DNA of 64,000 bases from Mycobacterium sp. 155 (GCF_000373905.1 NZ_KB892705.1:1753909-1817908); one strand, 5' to 3'; shown: positions 19,057 through 27,599, counted from the first letter of the stretch. A program made the numbers and translations. Notes: generated by a model from the letters alone, not told the origin.

Positions 19057-19063
19057 CTGGGCC

Positions 19064-20262
19064 ATGGACCAGCCGACTGTGCTCATCAGCGGCGCCGGGG
19101 TTGCGGGCCTGGCACTCGCCCATTGGCTGACCGAATTCGGTTACCGCGTCGTCGCCGTCGAATCCGCGCCCACGATCCGCCCCGGAGGACAGACCGTGGA
19201 CCTGCGCGGAGCGGGTCGCGAGGTGGTCACGCGGATGGGCCTGATGACATCGATGCTGTCGCGCACCGTCGACCAGCGCGGTATCGCCTGGGTGCACGCG
19301 GACGGCGGCGCCGGGCCGAGATGCCGGTGACGGCGTTCCACGGCAACGGTGTGGTCTCCGCGGTGGAGATCCTGCGCGGCGATCTGGTCGACGTGCTGTA
19401 CGAGGCCACCCGGGACCGCGCACAGTACCGGTTCTCCACCCGCATCACCGCGATCGACGGCACGGTGGCCACGCTCAGTGACGGGACCCAGGTTGCCGCC
19501 GATCTCATCGTCGGTGCCGACGGCCCGCATTCCAACGTGCGCCGCCTGGTGTTCGGACCGGAGGAGCAGTTCGGCAAATACCTTGGCGGCTACCACGCGT
19601 GGTTCACCGCACCCGACACGGCTGGTCTCGACGGGTGGTATCTGATGTACCAGGAGCCCGGACACAACGCGTCGATGCGCCCGTCGCACGACCCAACGTT
19701 GTGCAAGGCCGGGCTCGCCTTCCGATCCGAACCGATCGACTACGATCGCCGCGATACCACCGAGCAGTTGGCGCTGCTGTCAAGGCAATTCAGTGGGGCC
19801 GGCTGGCATTGCCCAGCCTTGCTGGAGGCCGCGCGGGCCGCCGAGGACTTCTATCTCGATGCCTTCCTACAGATCCACATGCCCGCAGTGTCACGGGGGC
19901 GGGTGACGTTGGTCGGCGACGCCGGCTATTGCGCCTCGCCGCTGTCGGGGATGGGCACCACGCTCGCGCTGGCCGGGGCTTACGTGCTGGCTGGCGAACT
20001 CGGCGCGGCGAACAACCTGGATCCCGACCAGATCCCCGCGGCACTGGCCAGCTACGAGGCCGTGATGCGGCCACTGATCACCCGCTGTCAGGATCTGCCC
20101 AACGGCATCGAGGGCTACCTTCCCAAGTCGGAGAAGGACATCGCACTGACCGCCCAAGTGATGAAATGGATGCAGCGCTGGCCTTTTCGGCCGTTTGCCG
20201 AACGCAAATGGTTTACCGCAGGCGACACCATCGCCTTGCCGGAGTACCCGGTAGGGCGCTGA
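19064..20262 (+). pseudogene. FAD-dependent monooxygenase (PHBH-like), disrupted by a frameshift
   Basis: The 5' part encodes the FAD-binding start LISGAGVAGLALAHWLTEFG with a GxGxxG motif, in one frame up to a TGA at 19328-19330. From about 19306 the protein continues in another frame with RRRAEMPVTAFHGNG, the ADLIVGADGPHSNVR segment and the second FAD motif VGDAGYCASPLSGMGTT, ending at 20262. Joined, the product would be about 399 residues, normal for aromatic hydroxylase-like monooxygenases. Inserting one base in GACGGCGGCG at about 19305 would restore it. It is either a true pseudogene or a sequencing error; no slippery heptamer supports programmed shifting. It faces the end of the flavoprotein gene. 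Confidence 0.8.
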
Positions 20263-20267
20263 CCGGA

Positions 20268-22967
20268 TCAGCCCACACGCGACAACGCATGACGCGCGTA
20301 GGCCCGGACATCGGCGTCACCGTCGTCGAGCGCACCTGTGAGCGCATCGCGTGCCGCCGTTTCGGTGTCAGCCCACCGGCTGAGGCTGAGCACGGCCGCC
20401 TTGCGGACGTCGAGATGCCGGTCGGCCAACGCCTGAGACAGTGAGGGCACCGCGACGGCAGGCTGCGCACCGGCCAACGCCCGCGCCGCGCCCTGCCGCA
20501 CCTGCCAGGCCGACTCCCCCAGTGCGCGTTGCACATCGGGTACATCGGCGTCGTCGCAGCCGACCTCACCCAGCGACGCCAGCGCGGCCGCGCGGACCAA
20601 TGGGTCGGGGTCGCCGAGCAACTCGCGCACCGTGCCGGCCCCCGAGCGCAGTGTCGCCAGCCCGTTGGCGGCCGCGATCCGCACCTCTCGGTTCGCGTCG
20701 CGCGCGGCCTCGGCCACACCTTCGTCATCGTCGACGGATACCAGAGCCCGCACCGCCTCGATCCGCACCCGGTGATCCGGGTCGGTCAGGGCATTGCGAT
20801 AGGCGCCGCCGGTACCGACGCGCCGCGAACTGAGCAGATACACGGTGACCGCGCGCACCACCGGATCCGGGGATTGCAACCGCCCGGCGAACTCTCCCGG
20901 TTCAGGCAGCACCTCGACCAATTCCCGTACACCGTCGGCAGTTTCCCGCCGTACCGCAGCGTCCCGATCGCCCAGCGCGGCGACCAGTGCCGCCTGGTAA
21001 CCATCAGGCAACTGCTCAACCAGCGTGGCGACCGCGGTGCGCCGCACCCCTGCATCCGGGTCGGCCAGATAATCGGTGAGGTCGGCCAGCGACGGTTCCT
21101 GCAAGGCCAGCACGGCGGCGATCCGCGGTGACGGCGGCGGCACCGGAGCATCGGTGCGTACCCGCGACCGCTGTGCGGCCGGTGCCCGTCCACCGTGCGG
21201 GTCAGGCTGCGCGACCGGGGTGACGGGATCCTCGGACGGCAGATGCTCCAGACCCGGAACCGGCACGAAATACGGGGCCACCGGCCGCTTGACGAACCGC
21301 ATCGCACCGTCGTCGTCCTTGTACAGATTGAGGTGGTAATGCCACCCCTCGTCGTCACGATCGGGTAGGTCGGCGCGCTCGTGGTAGAGCCCCCAGCGGG
21401 ATTCGGTGCGAGTCAGCGACGAGCGGGCCGCCATCTCCGCGCAGTCGCGGATGAACGACACCTCGGCGGCGCGCATCAGTTCATGCGGGGTGCGGGCGCC
21501 GATTCCGGCGACCTCACCGGCCATCCGCTCGAAAGTCTGCACCGCGATCGACAGCTTGGTCGCGGTCTTCGGCGGTGCCACATAGTCGTTGACGAACCGC
21601 CGCAGCTTGTATTCCACTTGAGGCTGGGGCGGGCCGTCCGGTTGACGCAGGGGCCGATAGATCAGCTCGTGTGCCCCGGCCAGCTGGTCGGCTGGAAGTT
21701 GTTGCGGCAGATCGACATCGGTGCGGGTCGAGGCGGCATGCTCACCCGCGAGATCGCCGTAGACGAACGCGCCGATCATGTAGTTGTGCGGTACGCAGGC
21801 CAGGTCGCCTGCCGCGTACAGCCCGGGCACCGTGGTGCGGGCATGCTCGTCGACCCATACCCCGGACGCCGAATGCCCACTGCACAAACCGATCTCGGAG
21901 ATGTGCATCTCGATGTCATGGCTGCGGTAATCGTGTCCGCGGTTGGCGTGGAAGGTTCCGCGGGTCGGCCGTTCGGTGGTGTGCAGGATGTTTTCTATCG
22001 CGGTCAGCGTCTCGTCCGGCAGATGGCTGAGCTTGAGATAGATCGGACCACGCGCCGATTCGATCTCTTGCTTCACCTCGGCCATCATCTGGCCCGACCA
22101 ATAGTCGGAGTCGACGAACCGCTCACCGAGGGCGTTGACCTGATAGCCGCCGAACGGGTTGGCCACGTAGGCACAGGCCGGGCCGTTGTAGTCCTTGATC
22201 AGCGGATTGACCTGGAAACATTCGATACCCGAGAGCTCGGCGCCGGCGTGATAGGCCATCGCGTACCCATCGCCGGCGTTGGTGGGGTTCTCGTAGGTGC
22301 CGTACAGGTAGCCCGACGCCGGCAGGCCCAGCCGCCCGCAGGCCCCGGTCGCGAGGATCACGGCTTTGGCCGCGACGGTGACGAATTCCCCGGTGCGGGT
22401 GTTGAATGCGGCGGCTCCGACGGCCCTGCCGGTATCCGGATCGGTCAATACCCGCACCGGCATTAACCGGTTCTCAATGCGGATCTTCTCCCGCATCGAA
22501 CGTTGCCGCAGCACGCGGTACAGCGCCTTCTTGACGTCCTTGCCTTCGGGCATCGGCAACACATAGGACCCCGAGCGGTGCACCCGGCGCACCGCGTACT
22601 CGCCGTGCTCGTCCTTCTCGAACTTGACCCCGTAGCGCTCGAGCCGCTGCACCATGGCGAAACCCCGGGTCGCGGTCTGATAGATGGTGCGCTGGTTGAC
22701 GATTCCGTCGTTGGCCCGGGTGATCTCGGCGACATAATCCTCAGGTACGGCCTTGCCGGGAATGACGGCATTGTTCACCCCGTCCATACCCATGGCCAGC
22801 GCTCCGGAGTGCCGCACGTGGGCCTTTTCCAGCAGCAGCACCTGCGCGCCGTTCTCGGCCGCCGTCAGCGCTGCCATCGTGCCCGCGGTGCCACCTCCGA
22901 TCACCAGGACGTCGCAGTCCAGCCGCAGCGCATCGGCGATGTCCGGGATGGCAGTCGGTTCGGTCAT
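20268..22967 (-). CDS. AprA/fumarate-reductase-like flavoprotein fused to a HEAT-repeat domain
   Basis: An 899-residue cytosolic protein. Residues 1 to about 600 resemble the flavoprotein of the fumarate reductase / adenylylsulfate reductase A family: FAD motif DVLVIGGGTAGTMAA at about 19-33, ILATGACGRLGLP, a GLYAAGDLACVPHNYMIGAF segment that closes the FAD site. Residues about 635-899 contain about nine HEAT/PBS-lyase-like repeats of the type DPDxxVRRxAVxxL (for example DPDHRVRIEAVRALV and DPDPLVRAAALASL). Its ATG overlaps the ATPase stop (ATGA). With the ferredoxin of the same operon it forms a likely two-component oxidoreductase like AprAB; substrate unknown. The HEAT part probably binds a partner protein. 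Confidence 0.85.
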   Translation of the reverse strand: MTEPTAIPDIADALRLDCDVLVIGGGTAGTMAALTAAENGAQVLLLEKAHVRHSGALAMGMDGVNNAVIPGKAVPEDYVAEITRANDGIVNQRTIYQTATRGFAMVQRLERYGVKFEKDEHGEYAVRRVHRSGSYVLPMPEGKDVKKALYRVLRQRSMREKIRIENRLMPVRVLTDPDTGRAVGAAAFNTRTGEFVTVAAKAVILATGACGRLGLPASGYLYGTYENPTNAGDGYAMAYHAGAELSGIECFQVNPLIKDYNGPACAYVANPFGGYQVNALGERFVDSDYWSGQMMAEVKQEIESARGPIYLKLSHLPDETLTAIENILHTTERPTRGTFHANRGHDYRSHDIEMHISEIGLCSGHSASGVWVDEHARTTVPGLYAAGDLACVPHNYMIGAFVYGDLAGEHAASTRTDVDLPQQLPADQLAGAHELIYRPLRQPDGPPQPQVEYKLRRFVNDYVAPPKTATKLSIAVQTFERMAGEVAGIGARTPHELMRAAEVSFIRDCAEMAARSSLTRTESRWGLYHERADLPDRDDEGWHYHLNLYKDDDGAMRFVKRPVAPYFVPVPGLEHLPSEDPVTPVAQPDPHGGRAPAAQRSRVRTDAPVPPPSPRIAAVLALQEPSLADLTDYLADPDAGVRRTAVATLVEQLPDGYQAALVAALGDRDAAVRRETADGVRELVEVLPEPGEFAGRLQSPDPVVRAVTVYLLSSRRVGTGGAYRNALTDPDHRVRIEAVRALVSVDDDEGVAEAARDANREVRIAAANGLATLRSGAGTVRELLGDPDPLVRAAALASLGEVGCDDADVPDVQRALGESAWQVRQGAARALAGAQPAVAVPSLSQALADRHLDVRKAAVLSLSRWADTETAARDALTGALDDGDADVRAYARHALSRVG

Positions 22968-23791
22968 GATTGCTCCAGTGCGGCAATGATCTCGGCGCGT
23001 AACGCCGGGCGTCCAATGTGGTCGGTACGGGGCTCGGGCACGTCGAGCAGCGCACGCAACGGCTGCCCCGCGCGGCCTAGCACCGCGACCCGGTCCCCCA
23101 GCGTCAACGCCTCATCGACGTCGTGGGTGACGAAGACAACCGTGGTCGGGTGCGCCCGCCAGGTGTCGATGAGCAGCCGCTGCATGGCGGCGCGAGTCTG
23201 GGTGTCCAGCGCGGCGAACGGCTCGTCCATCATCACCGCGCGGGGTGCACCGGCCAGGCCGCGGGCCAACTGAACCCGTTGGCGCATACCGCCCGAGAGA
23301 CTCTTGGGCAGGAAGTCGGCGAAGCCGCTCAGCCCGACCTCGGTGATCCAGCGCTCGGCACGATCGCGTCTGTCATTGCGCGGCTCGCCGCAGCGGTCAT
23401 TGCGCGGCCCGCTGCGGCGGCTATTGCGCGGCTCGCCGCGGAGTTGCAGCGCCAGTTCGATATTGGAGCGCACGGTGCGCCAAGGCAGCAGCGCGCTGTC
23501 CTGGAACACCATGCCCCGGTCCCGCGAGGTGGTGGTGACCGGTTCGTCGTCGGCGAGCACCCGGCCCGCATCAGGACGCAGCAGGCCGGTCAACGCGCGC
23601 AGCAAGGTCGACTTGCCGCAGCCCGACGGTCCGGTGAGCACCAGGATCTCACCGGGCTGCACGGTCAGGCTCAGCCCGTCGATCACTGGGGTCCCGGTGT
23701 AGGACAACGTGATTTCGTCGAGCTCCAGTCGCATGCCGGCAGTCGCCGCGGGAGCGCTCACCGCAACGACGCTCTTCGCGCGAGCACTCAT
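22964..23791 (-). CDS. ABC importer ATPase (nitrate/sulfonate/taurine type)
   Basis: A 275-residue ATPase. Walker A GPSGCGKST, the Q-loop in MVFQDSALLPW, signature LSGGMRQRVQLARGLAG, Walker B AVMMDEPFAALD and the H-loop VTHDVDEAL are all intact. Between the Q-loop and the signature it has an extra, basic insert made of three 8-residue units (GEPRNSRR, SGPRNDRC, GEPRNDRR), encoded by a 24-bp tandem repeat. ATG at 23791 overlaps the permease stop (ATGA); a later start at 23734 would drop 19 residues that are partly encoded by a dispersed repeat. Energises uptake through the neighbouring permease and lipoprotein. Confidence 0.92.
   Translation of the reverse strand: MSARAKSVVAVSAPAATAGMRLELDEITLSYTGTPVIDGLSLTVQPGEILVLTGPSGCGKSTLLRALTGLLRPDAGRVLADDEPVTTTSRDRGMVFQDSALLPWRTVRSNIELALQLRGEPRNSRRSGPRNDRCGEPRNDRRDRAERWITEVGLSGFADFLPKSLSGGMRQRVQLARGLAGAPRAVMMDEPFAALDTQTRAAMQRLLIDTWRAHPTTVVFVTHDVDEALTLGDRVAVLGRAGQPLRALLDVPEPRTDHIGRPALRAEIIAALEQS
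23373..23444. repeat. Three tandem 24-bp units inside the ATPase gene
   Basis: Units at 23373-23396, 23397-23420 and 23421-23444 share the pattern TCATTGCGCGGCTCGCCGCA plus GCGG with a few changes. The period is a multiple of three, so the reading frame is kept. Confidence 0.8.
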
Positions 23792-23796
23792 CGGGC
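23772..23796. repeat. 25-nt repeat spanning the permease stop and ATPase start (copy 2)
   Basis: Matches the copy at 15655-15679 in 24 of 25 positions. Here it supplies the permease stop codon and the start codon and first residues of the ATPase. Confidence 0.7.
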
Positions 23797-24651
23797 CGAC
23801 TCCTCGGCACGGGGCAGCCACCGGGTGGCCCGACGGCCGATCAGTTCCACCGCGGAGGCCGTACCGAAGCCCAGGACGCCGATGGTGATGATGCCGACAA
23901 ACACGTCGGGGTAGTTCAACACGGTGTAGGCCTGCCACGTGCGGTAGCCGACACCGAGCCGGCCCGAGATCATCTCGGCCGAGATCACACAGATCCACGC
24001 GACGCCCATGCCCACCGAGAGCCCCCCGAACAGGCCGGGCAGGATGCCGGGCAACACGACGAGGCGTAATACGTCCAAACGCCCGCCGCCGAGGGTGCGC
24101 ACCGAGTCTTCCCAGATGGTCGGCAGAGCGCGCACGGCGTGGCGGACACTGACCATGATCGGGAAGTACGCGGCCAGGAACGTGATGAACACGATGCCGG
24201 CCTCGTCGCTGGGGAACAGCAGGATGGCCACCGGAACCATGGCAATAGCCGGGATCGGCCGGGCCAGTTCGGTCAGCGGCCCGAGGACGTCGGCGAACAG
24301 GGTCGAGCGGCCGAGCAGGATGCCGGTGATCACCCCGACGACCGCAGCCAGCCCGAATCCGGTGAGAATCCGGATCAGTGACTGGGCGAGGTCCAGCCAG
24401 TACTCGGGGGTGCCGAGGCGGTGCACCAGCGCGGCGGCGATGTCGGTGACCGTGGGCAGAGTGTCGAAACGCAGCCCGGCGCGCACGTGGTTGGCGGTCA
24501 GGACCTGCCACAACCCGATGGCGGCGAGCACCGACCCCAGCCGCACCAAGCGGTATCGCCACGGCGATGCGGTGCGGCGGTTGGTGATCAGTGCGATGGT
24601 GACCGCCGCTGTGGCGGCGCCCGAGGCGGGAACGGCGTCGGTGGTGGTCAT
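23788..24651 (-). CDS. ABC importer permease (SsuC/TauC type)
   Basis: A 287-residue membrane protein with about six helices. The EAA-loop region (RTLGGGRLDVLRLVVLPGIL) contacts the ATPase. The sequence RPIPAIAMVPVAILLFP is typical of permeases for nitrate, sulfonate or taurine. ATG at 24651 overlaps the stop of the lipoprotein gene (ATGA), and its stop overlaps the ATPase start. Works with the two adjacent genes. Confidence 0.92.
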   Translation of the reverse strand: MTTTDAVPASGAATAAVTIALITNRRTASPWRYRLVRLGSVLAAIGLWQVLTANHVRAGLRFDTLPTVTDIAAALVHRLGTPEYWLDLAQSLIRILTGFGLAAVVGVITGILLGRSTLFADVLGPLTELARPIPAIAMVPVAILLFPSDEAGIVFITFLAAYFPIMVSVRHAVRALPTIWEDSVRTLGGGRLDVLRLVVLPGILPGLFGGLSVGMGVAWICVISAEMISGRLGVGYRTWQAYTVLNYPDVFVGIITIGVLGFGTASAVELIGRRATRWLPRAEESAR

Positions 24652-26066
24652 ACCGCACCCGCCAAAGCCTGCTGGTAGTCGACGACGGTGGTGCCCGGGT
24701 GGGCGTGGGTATAGCGCTGGGCGCCCGCCGGGGTGCCGAATGGCAGGTAGTTGGCACCGTCCTGGACCCACACCGACTTGTCGGCGAACCACCGGGTGCC
24801 CAGTTCGGCATCGGGGACGTAGGCGGCCCGAACTTTCACGCCGCGGGCCTCGGCGTCGCGGACGGCTTTGAGCAGGCAGGTCGGCGTCGCCGCGGCGACG
24901 GTGCTGTCAGAACCGTCGAGCCACAGCTCGCTCGCCGTCGCCGGGTTGTCGACCGGAGCATTGCACAGCGTGTCGGTGCCGCCGAGCACCGAAGGATTGA
25001 CGGTCGACTTCAGTGCGGCCTCGTAGTCCTTGCCCCGCTCGGCGAATGCGGCCCGCAGCGGAGCATCTTGTACGAACCCCGTGACGTCGAGGTCCGCGAA
25101 GGTATCGATCGATTTCAGGTACGGCACATCGCCTTTGAGCGCCTCGATTAGGGACGGCTTGAGTGTGGTATCGAACGAGGTGCCACCCGGCCCGTTGTAG
25201 AGATAGACCACTTCCTGCGGTAATCCGCTGCCGTCGGCCACGATCCGGGCTGCCTCCAGCGGTTTGGTGTTGAGGAAGTCGGTCGCGTCGAGCTGGGCCT
25301 GCAGGAAGGCATCGAGCACCTCGGGATGCTCGGCGGCGTACGCACGTCGCACTACCACGCCGTGCAGGGTCGGATAGTTCAACTCGGCACCGTCGTAGAG
25401 CAGCCGCGCCTTACCTTGCTGCACCAGTAGGCCGGGCCATGCGACGAACTGCGAAAGCGCTTGTACCTGACCGGATTCCAGAGACGATGCACCGACCTGC
25501 GGCTGCTGGTTGAGCACCTCGACTCCGGTCTTGGGATCGACGCCTGCCTTGCCGAGCGCCTGAACAAGCATGCCGTGACCGGCCGATCCGACGCTGGCCG
25601 AGATCTTCTTACCGGCCAAGTCAGCCAAGGTCTGGGCAGGCGAATTCGGCGCCACCACAACCATGTTCAGTGCACCCCTGGGGTTGTACCCGGTGACCGA
25701 GACGATCTCGGTCTTGGCGCGCGCGTTGGCCTGCGTCTTCGATCCGTTGATCAGCATCGGGTAGTCACCCATCGAGCCGATATCGATCTTCTCGGCCACC
25801 ATCTGCGCCGTGATCGGCGCACCGGTGTCGTAGTCCTGCCAGGTGACGTTGTATTTGGTGCCGGTGCGGGTGGTGATATCGGCCAACCGTCGCTCCAGGT
25901 AGCCCTGAGCGCGTAGCAGCGTTCCGGCAGTGACGGTGTTGATGGTCTTGGACTGGTAGCCGACGACCACGTCGACGGTGTTGGCGGACTTCGTTGCCGA
26001 GTCCAGCGAGCAACCGGCCATGGCGAGCGTGAATCCCACGGCCAGGGCGATCAGGGCTGTCTTCAC
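24648..26066 (-). CDS. ABC importer substrate-binding lipoprotein with an extra C-terminal domain
   Basis: 472 residues, about 130 more than usual SsuA/TauA proteins. The N-terminus is a lipoprotein signal (ALAVGFTLAMAGCS, Cys19). Residues about 30-345 are the periplasmic-binding fold of the sulfonate/nitrate group (VVVGYQSKTIN, IDIGSMGDYPMLING, NSPAQTLADLAGKKISASVG). After residue 360 comes a separate region with two cysteines (DTLCNAP and PTCLLKA) and a VRAAYVPDAELGTRWFADKS segment followed by SVWVQDGANYLPFGTPAGAQ. The latter resembles the NosL fold by eye, so it may bind a metal or sulfur ligand; this is inference. Starts 10 nt after the ferredoxin. Confidence 0.88.
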   Translation of the reverse strand: MKTALIALAVGFTLAMAGCSLDSATKSANTVDVVVGYQSKTINTVTAGTLLRAQGYLERRLADITTRTGTKYNVTWQDYDTGAPITAQMVAEKIDIGSMGDYPMLINGSKTQANARAKTEIVSVTGYNPRGALNMVVVAPNSPAQTLADLAGKKISASVGSAGHGMLVQALGKAGVDPKTGVEVLNQQPQVGASSLESGQVQALSQFVAWPGLLVQQGKARLLYDGAELNYPTLHGVVVRRAYAAEHPEVLDAFLQAQLDATDFLNTKPLEAARIVADGSGLPQEVVYLYNGPGGTSFDTTLKPSLIEALKGDVPYLKSIDTFADLDVTGFVQDAPLRAAFAERGKDYEAALKSTVNPSVLGGTDTLCNAPVDNPATASELWLDGSDSTVAAATPTCLLKAVRDAEARGVKVRAAYVPDAELGTRWFADKSVWVQDGANYLPFGTPAGAQRYTHAHPGTTVVDYQQALAGAV

Positions 26067-26076
26067 TTCGGGTCCT

Positions 26077-26304
26077 CTAACGGATCAGGTAGGGCATGTT
26101 GACATGGACGGCGCCGGTGGGACAGCGAGCGGCACACGGCCCGCAGTACCAGCACTCGTCGACGTGCATGTAGGCCTTGCCGTTGGCGGGGTTGATCGCC
26201 AAGGCGTCCAGGGGGCACACATCGACGCACAAGGTGCAGCCTTCGATACACAGGGACTCGTCGATCGTCACGGGGACATCGGCGCGCTGATTGACCAACG
26301 TCAT
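26077..26304 (-). CDS. 2[4Fe-4S] ferredoxin (AprB-like)
   Basis: 75 residues with two cluster motifs: CIEGCTLCVDVCP and CWYCGPCAARCP. This matches the bacterial 2[4Fe-4S] ferredoxin fold and, by its position with an AprA-like flavoprotein, the beta subunit of adenylylsulfate reductase. It should pass electrons to or from the flavoprotein encoded at the end of the operon. ATG overlaps the regulator stop (ATGA). There is no signal peptide, so it is cytosolic. Confidence 0.92.
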   Translation of the reverse strand: MTLVNQRADVPVTIDESLCIEGCTLCVDVCPLDALAINPANGKAYMHVDECWYCGPCAARCPTGAVHVNMPYLIR

Positions 26305-27056
26305 GCGTCGCTCCTAACAAGGTTGCCGCGCATGGTGATTCGGTCACCACGCATGCGGATGTATTCGAGGTCGACTGGCCTGCCGTCGTCCAGACTGGTG
26401 AGGCGCTCGGCCATCAGCAACGCCGATCCGGCGGGCACCTGCAGAGTGGCCGCCGAATGCGGATCGGCCGAAACCGCCTCCAGCGCAAAGGTTGCCCCGC
26501 CCAATCGGTGTCCGCTGACCTGCTCGATGAGCGCGAACACGTCGTTGGTCTCCAGCGGATGCCCGATGACCTGCTCGCCGATGTCGGGAACCAAATAGGT
26601 CAGATCCAGTGACACGGGTAGGTCGCCGAGATGACGGAGCCGTTCGATGTAGACCACCTGTGCGCCGGGCTCCAACGCGAGCTTGCGCGTCACACCCGGC
26701 GGGCCGGCCAGATGCAGCACCGCCCGGACCTCGTTGCGGACCTCGCCGTAGTCCTTGAACGTTTCCTTGAGTCCGACAAGCGCGTCGAGGCCGTGGTCGT
26801 ACTTGCGGACCGCCACATGGGTGCCGACCTTGGTGCCGCGGTCGATCAAACCTTCGTTCTTGAGCACGGAAAGTGCTTCGCGAATGGCATTGCGGGAAAC
26901 AAAGAACTCCGCCGCCAGCTCGGCCTCGGTGGGCAGCCCGTCTGCGTAGACCCCATCGTAAATCTGATGACGCAGCACGTCGGCCACCTGACGGGCCTGG
27001 TCGGCGCGGGGACGCCGGATCGGCAACGGACCGGGATGCGCTTCGGGCTTCGACAC
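26301..27056 (-). CDS. GntR-family regulator (HutC/UTRA type)
   Basis: 251 residues. The N-terminal winged helix (residues about 20-85) shows LPTEAELAAEFFVSRNAIRE and the ALSVLKNEGLIDRG helix. The remaining part is a UTRA ligand-binding domain, as in HutC. It is the first gene of the six-gene operon and is translationally coupled to the ferredoxin, so it probably senses the imported compound or a product and controls the operon and itself. The inducer is unknown, and I could not find a convincing palindromic operator upstream. Confidence 0.9.
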   Translation of the reverse strand: MSKPEAHPGPLPIRRPRADQARQVADVLRHQIYDGVYADGLPTEAELAAEFFVSRNAIREALSVLKNEGLIDRGTKVGTHVAVRKYDHGLDALVGLKETFKDYGEVRNEVRAVLHLAGPPGVTRKLALEPGAQVVYIERLRHLGDLPVSLDLTYLVPDIGEQVIGHPLETNDVFALIEQVSGHRLGGATFALEAVSADPHSAATLQVPAGSALLMAERLTSLDDGRPVDLEYIRMRGDRITMRGNLVRSDA

Positions 27057-27208
27057 GCAAACACGGTAAGGGCGCCGCGAGGGGCGCCGCGGCGCGCCGG
27101 ATTCGGTGGTGGTGCGGGTTAACTGATTGCGCCGCCTGCACGGGGCCTACACCAGGTCAAACCGGGTGCGGATACGGGTATTACGCCATCTGCCGCAGGT
27201 CGCGAACT

Positions 27209-27214
27209 TACAAT
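27209..27214 (+). promoter_or_regulatory. -10 box (TACAAT)
   Basis: TACAAT lies 53 nt before the GTG at 27268. The -35 region is poor. It faces away from the GntR operon, so the 211-nt gap holds two divergent promoters. Confidence 0.4.
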
Positions 27215-27267
27215 CGCGCTGATCGAAACGACATCGTGAGTTGCGAAACGGTCTATGGGAGGGAACC

Positions 27268-27564
27268 GTGAAGACACTGCAGCGCGCCGCGGCGATCGCC
27301 GCTGCAGCATTCGTTCCGATGGCATTCACCGCGGCGCTCACGCCCGCGGTGAGCCGCGCAGACTGCGACAACGGCTCGTGGTGGAATCCCGTGACAAACA
27401 GTTGCCAGGCGCCGCTGGTGCCGAACTGCGACAACGGCTGGTGGGATCCCGCGGCCAACGCCTGTCGGCCCGCGATCGGCACCACGCCGCTGGCATGCGA
27501 CAACGGCTGGTGGTGGGATCCGGTCGCGAATGTGTGCCGACCCCCGGTGCTGCCTCCGCCCTAG
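27268..27564 (+). CDS. Small secreted protein with three CDNGWW-type repeats
   Basis: 98 residues. A Sec signal peptide (AAAIAAAAFVPMAFTAALTP) ends before AVSRADC. The mature part consists of three near-identical modules: CDNGSWWNPVTNSC, CDNGWWDPAANAC and CDNGWWWDPVANVC, separated by 7-10 residues. Each module has two cysteines 11-12 residues apart, fit for one disulfide, and two or three tryptophans. No catalytic feature is visible; carbohydrate or surface binding is possible but unproven. GTG at 27268 follows GGGAGGGAACC. Confidence 0.7.
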   Translation: MKTLQRAAAIAAAAFVPMAFTAALTPAVSRADCDNGSWWNPVTNSCQAPLVPNCDNGWWDPAANACRPAIGTTPLACDNGWWWDPVANVCRPPVLPPP

Positions 27565-27599
27565 GACTGGCCGTAACGGGTCGAGGCTTCCCTCACATG

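Noticed and set aside
19300..19312. Programmed -1 frameshift in the FAD monooxygenase
   Set aside because: No slippery X XXY YYZ heptamer and no downstream structure stands out; loss of one base is simpler.
16323..27564. Accessory region as a prophage or integrative element
   Set aside because: No integrase, transposase, tRNA or attachment repeats are visible, and composition looks like the surroundings.
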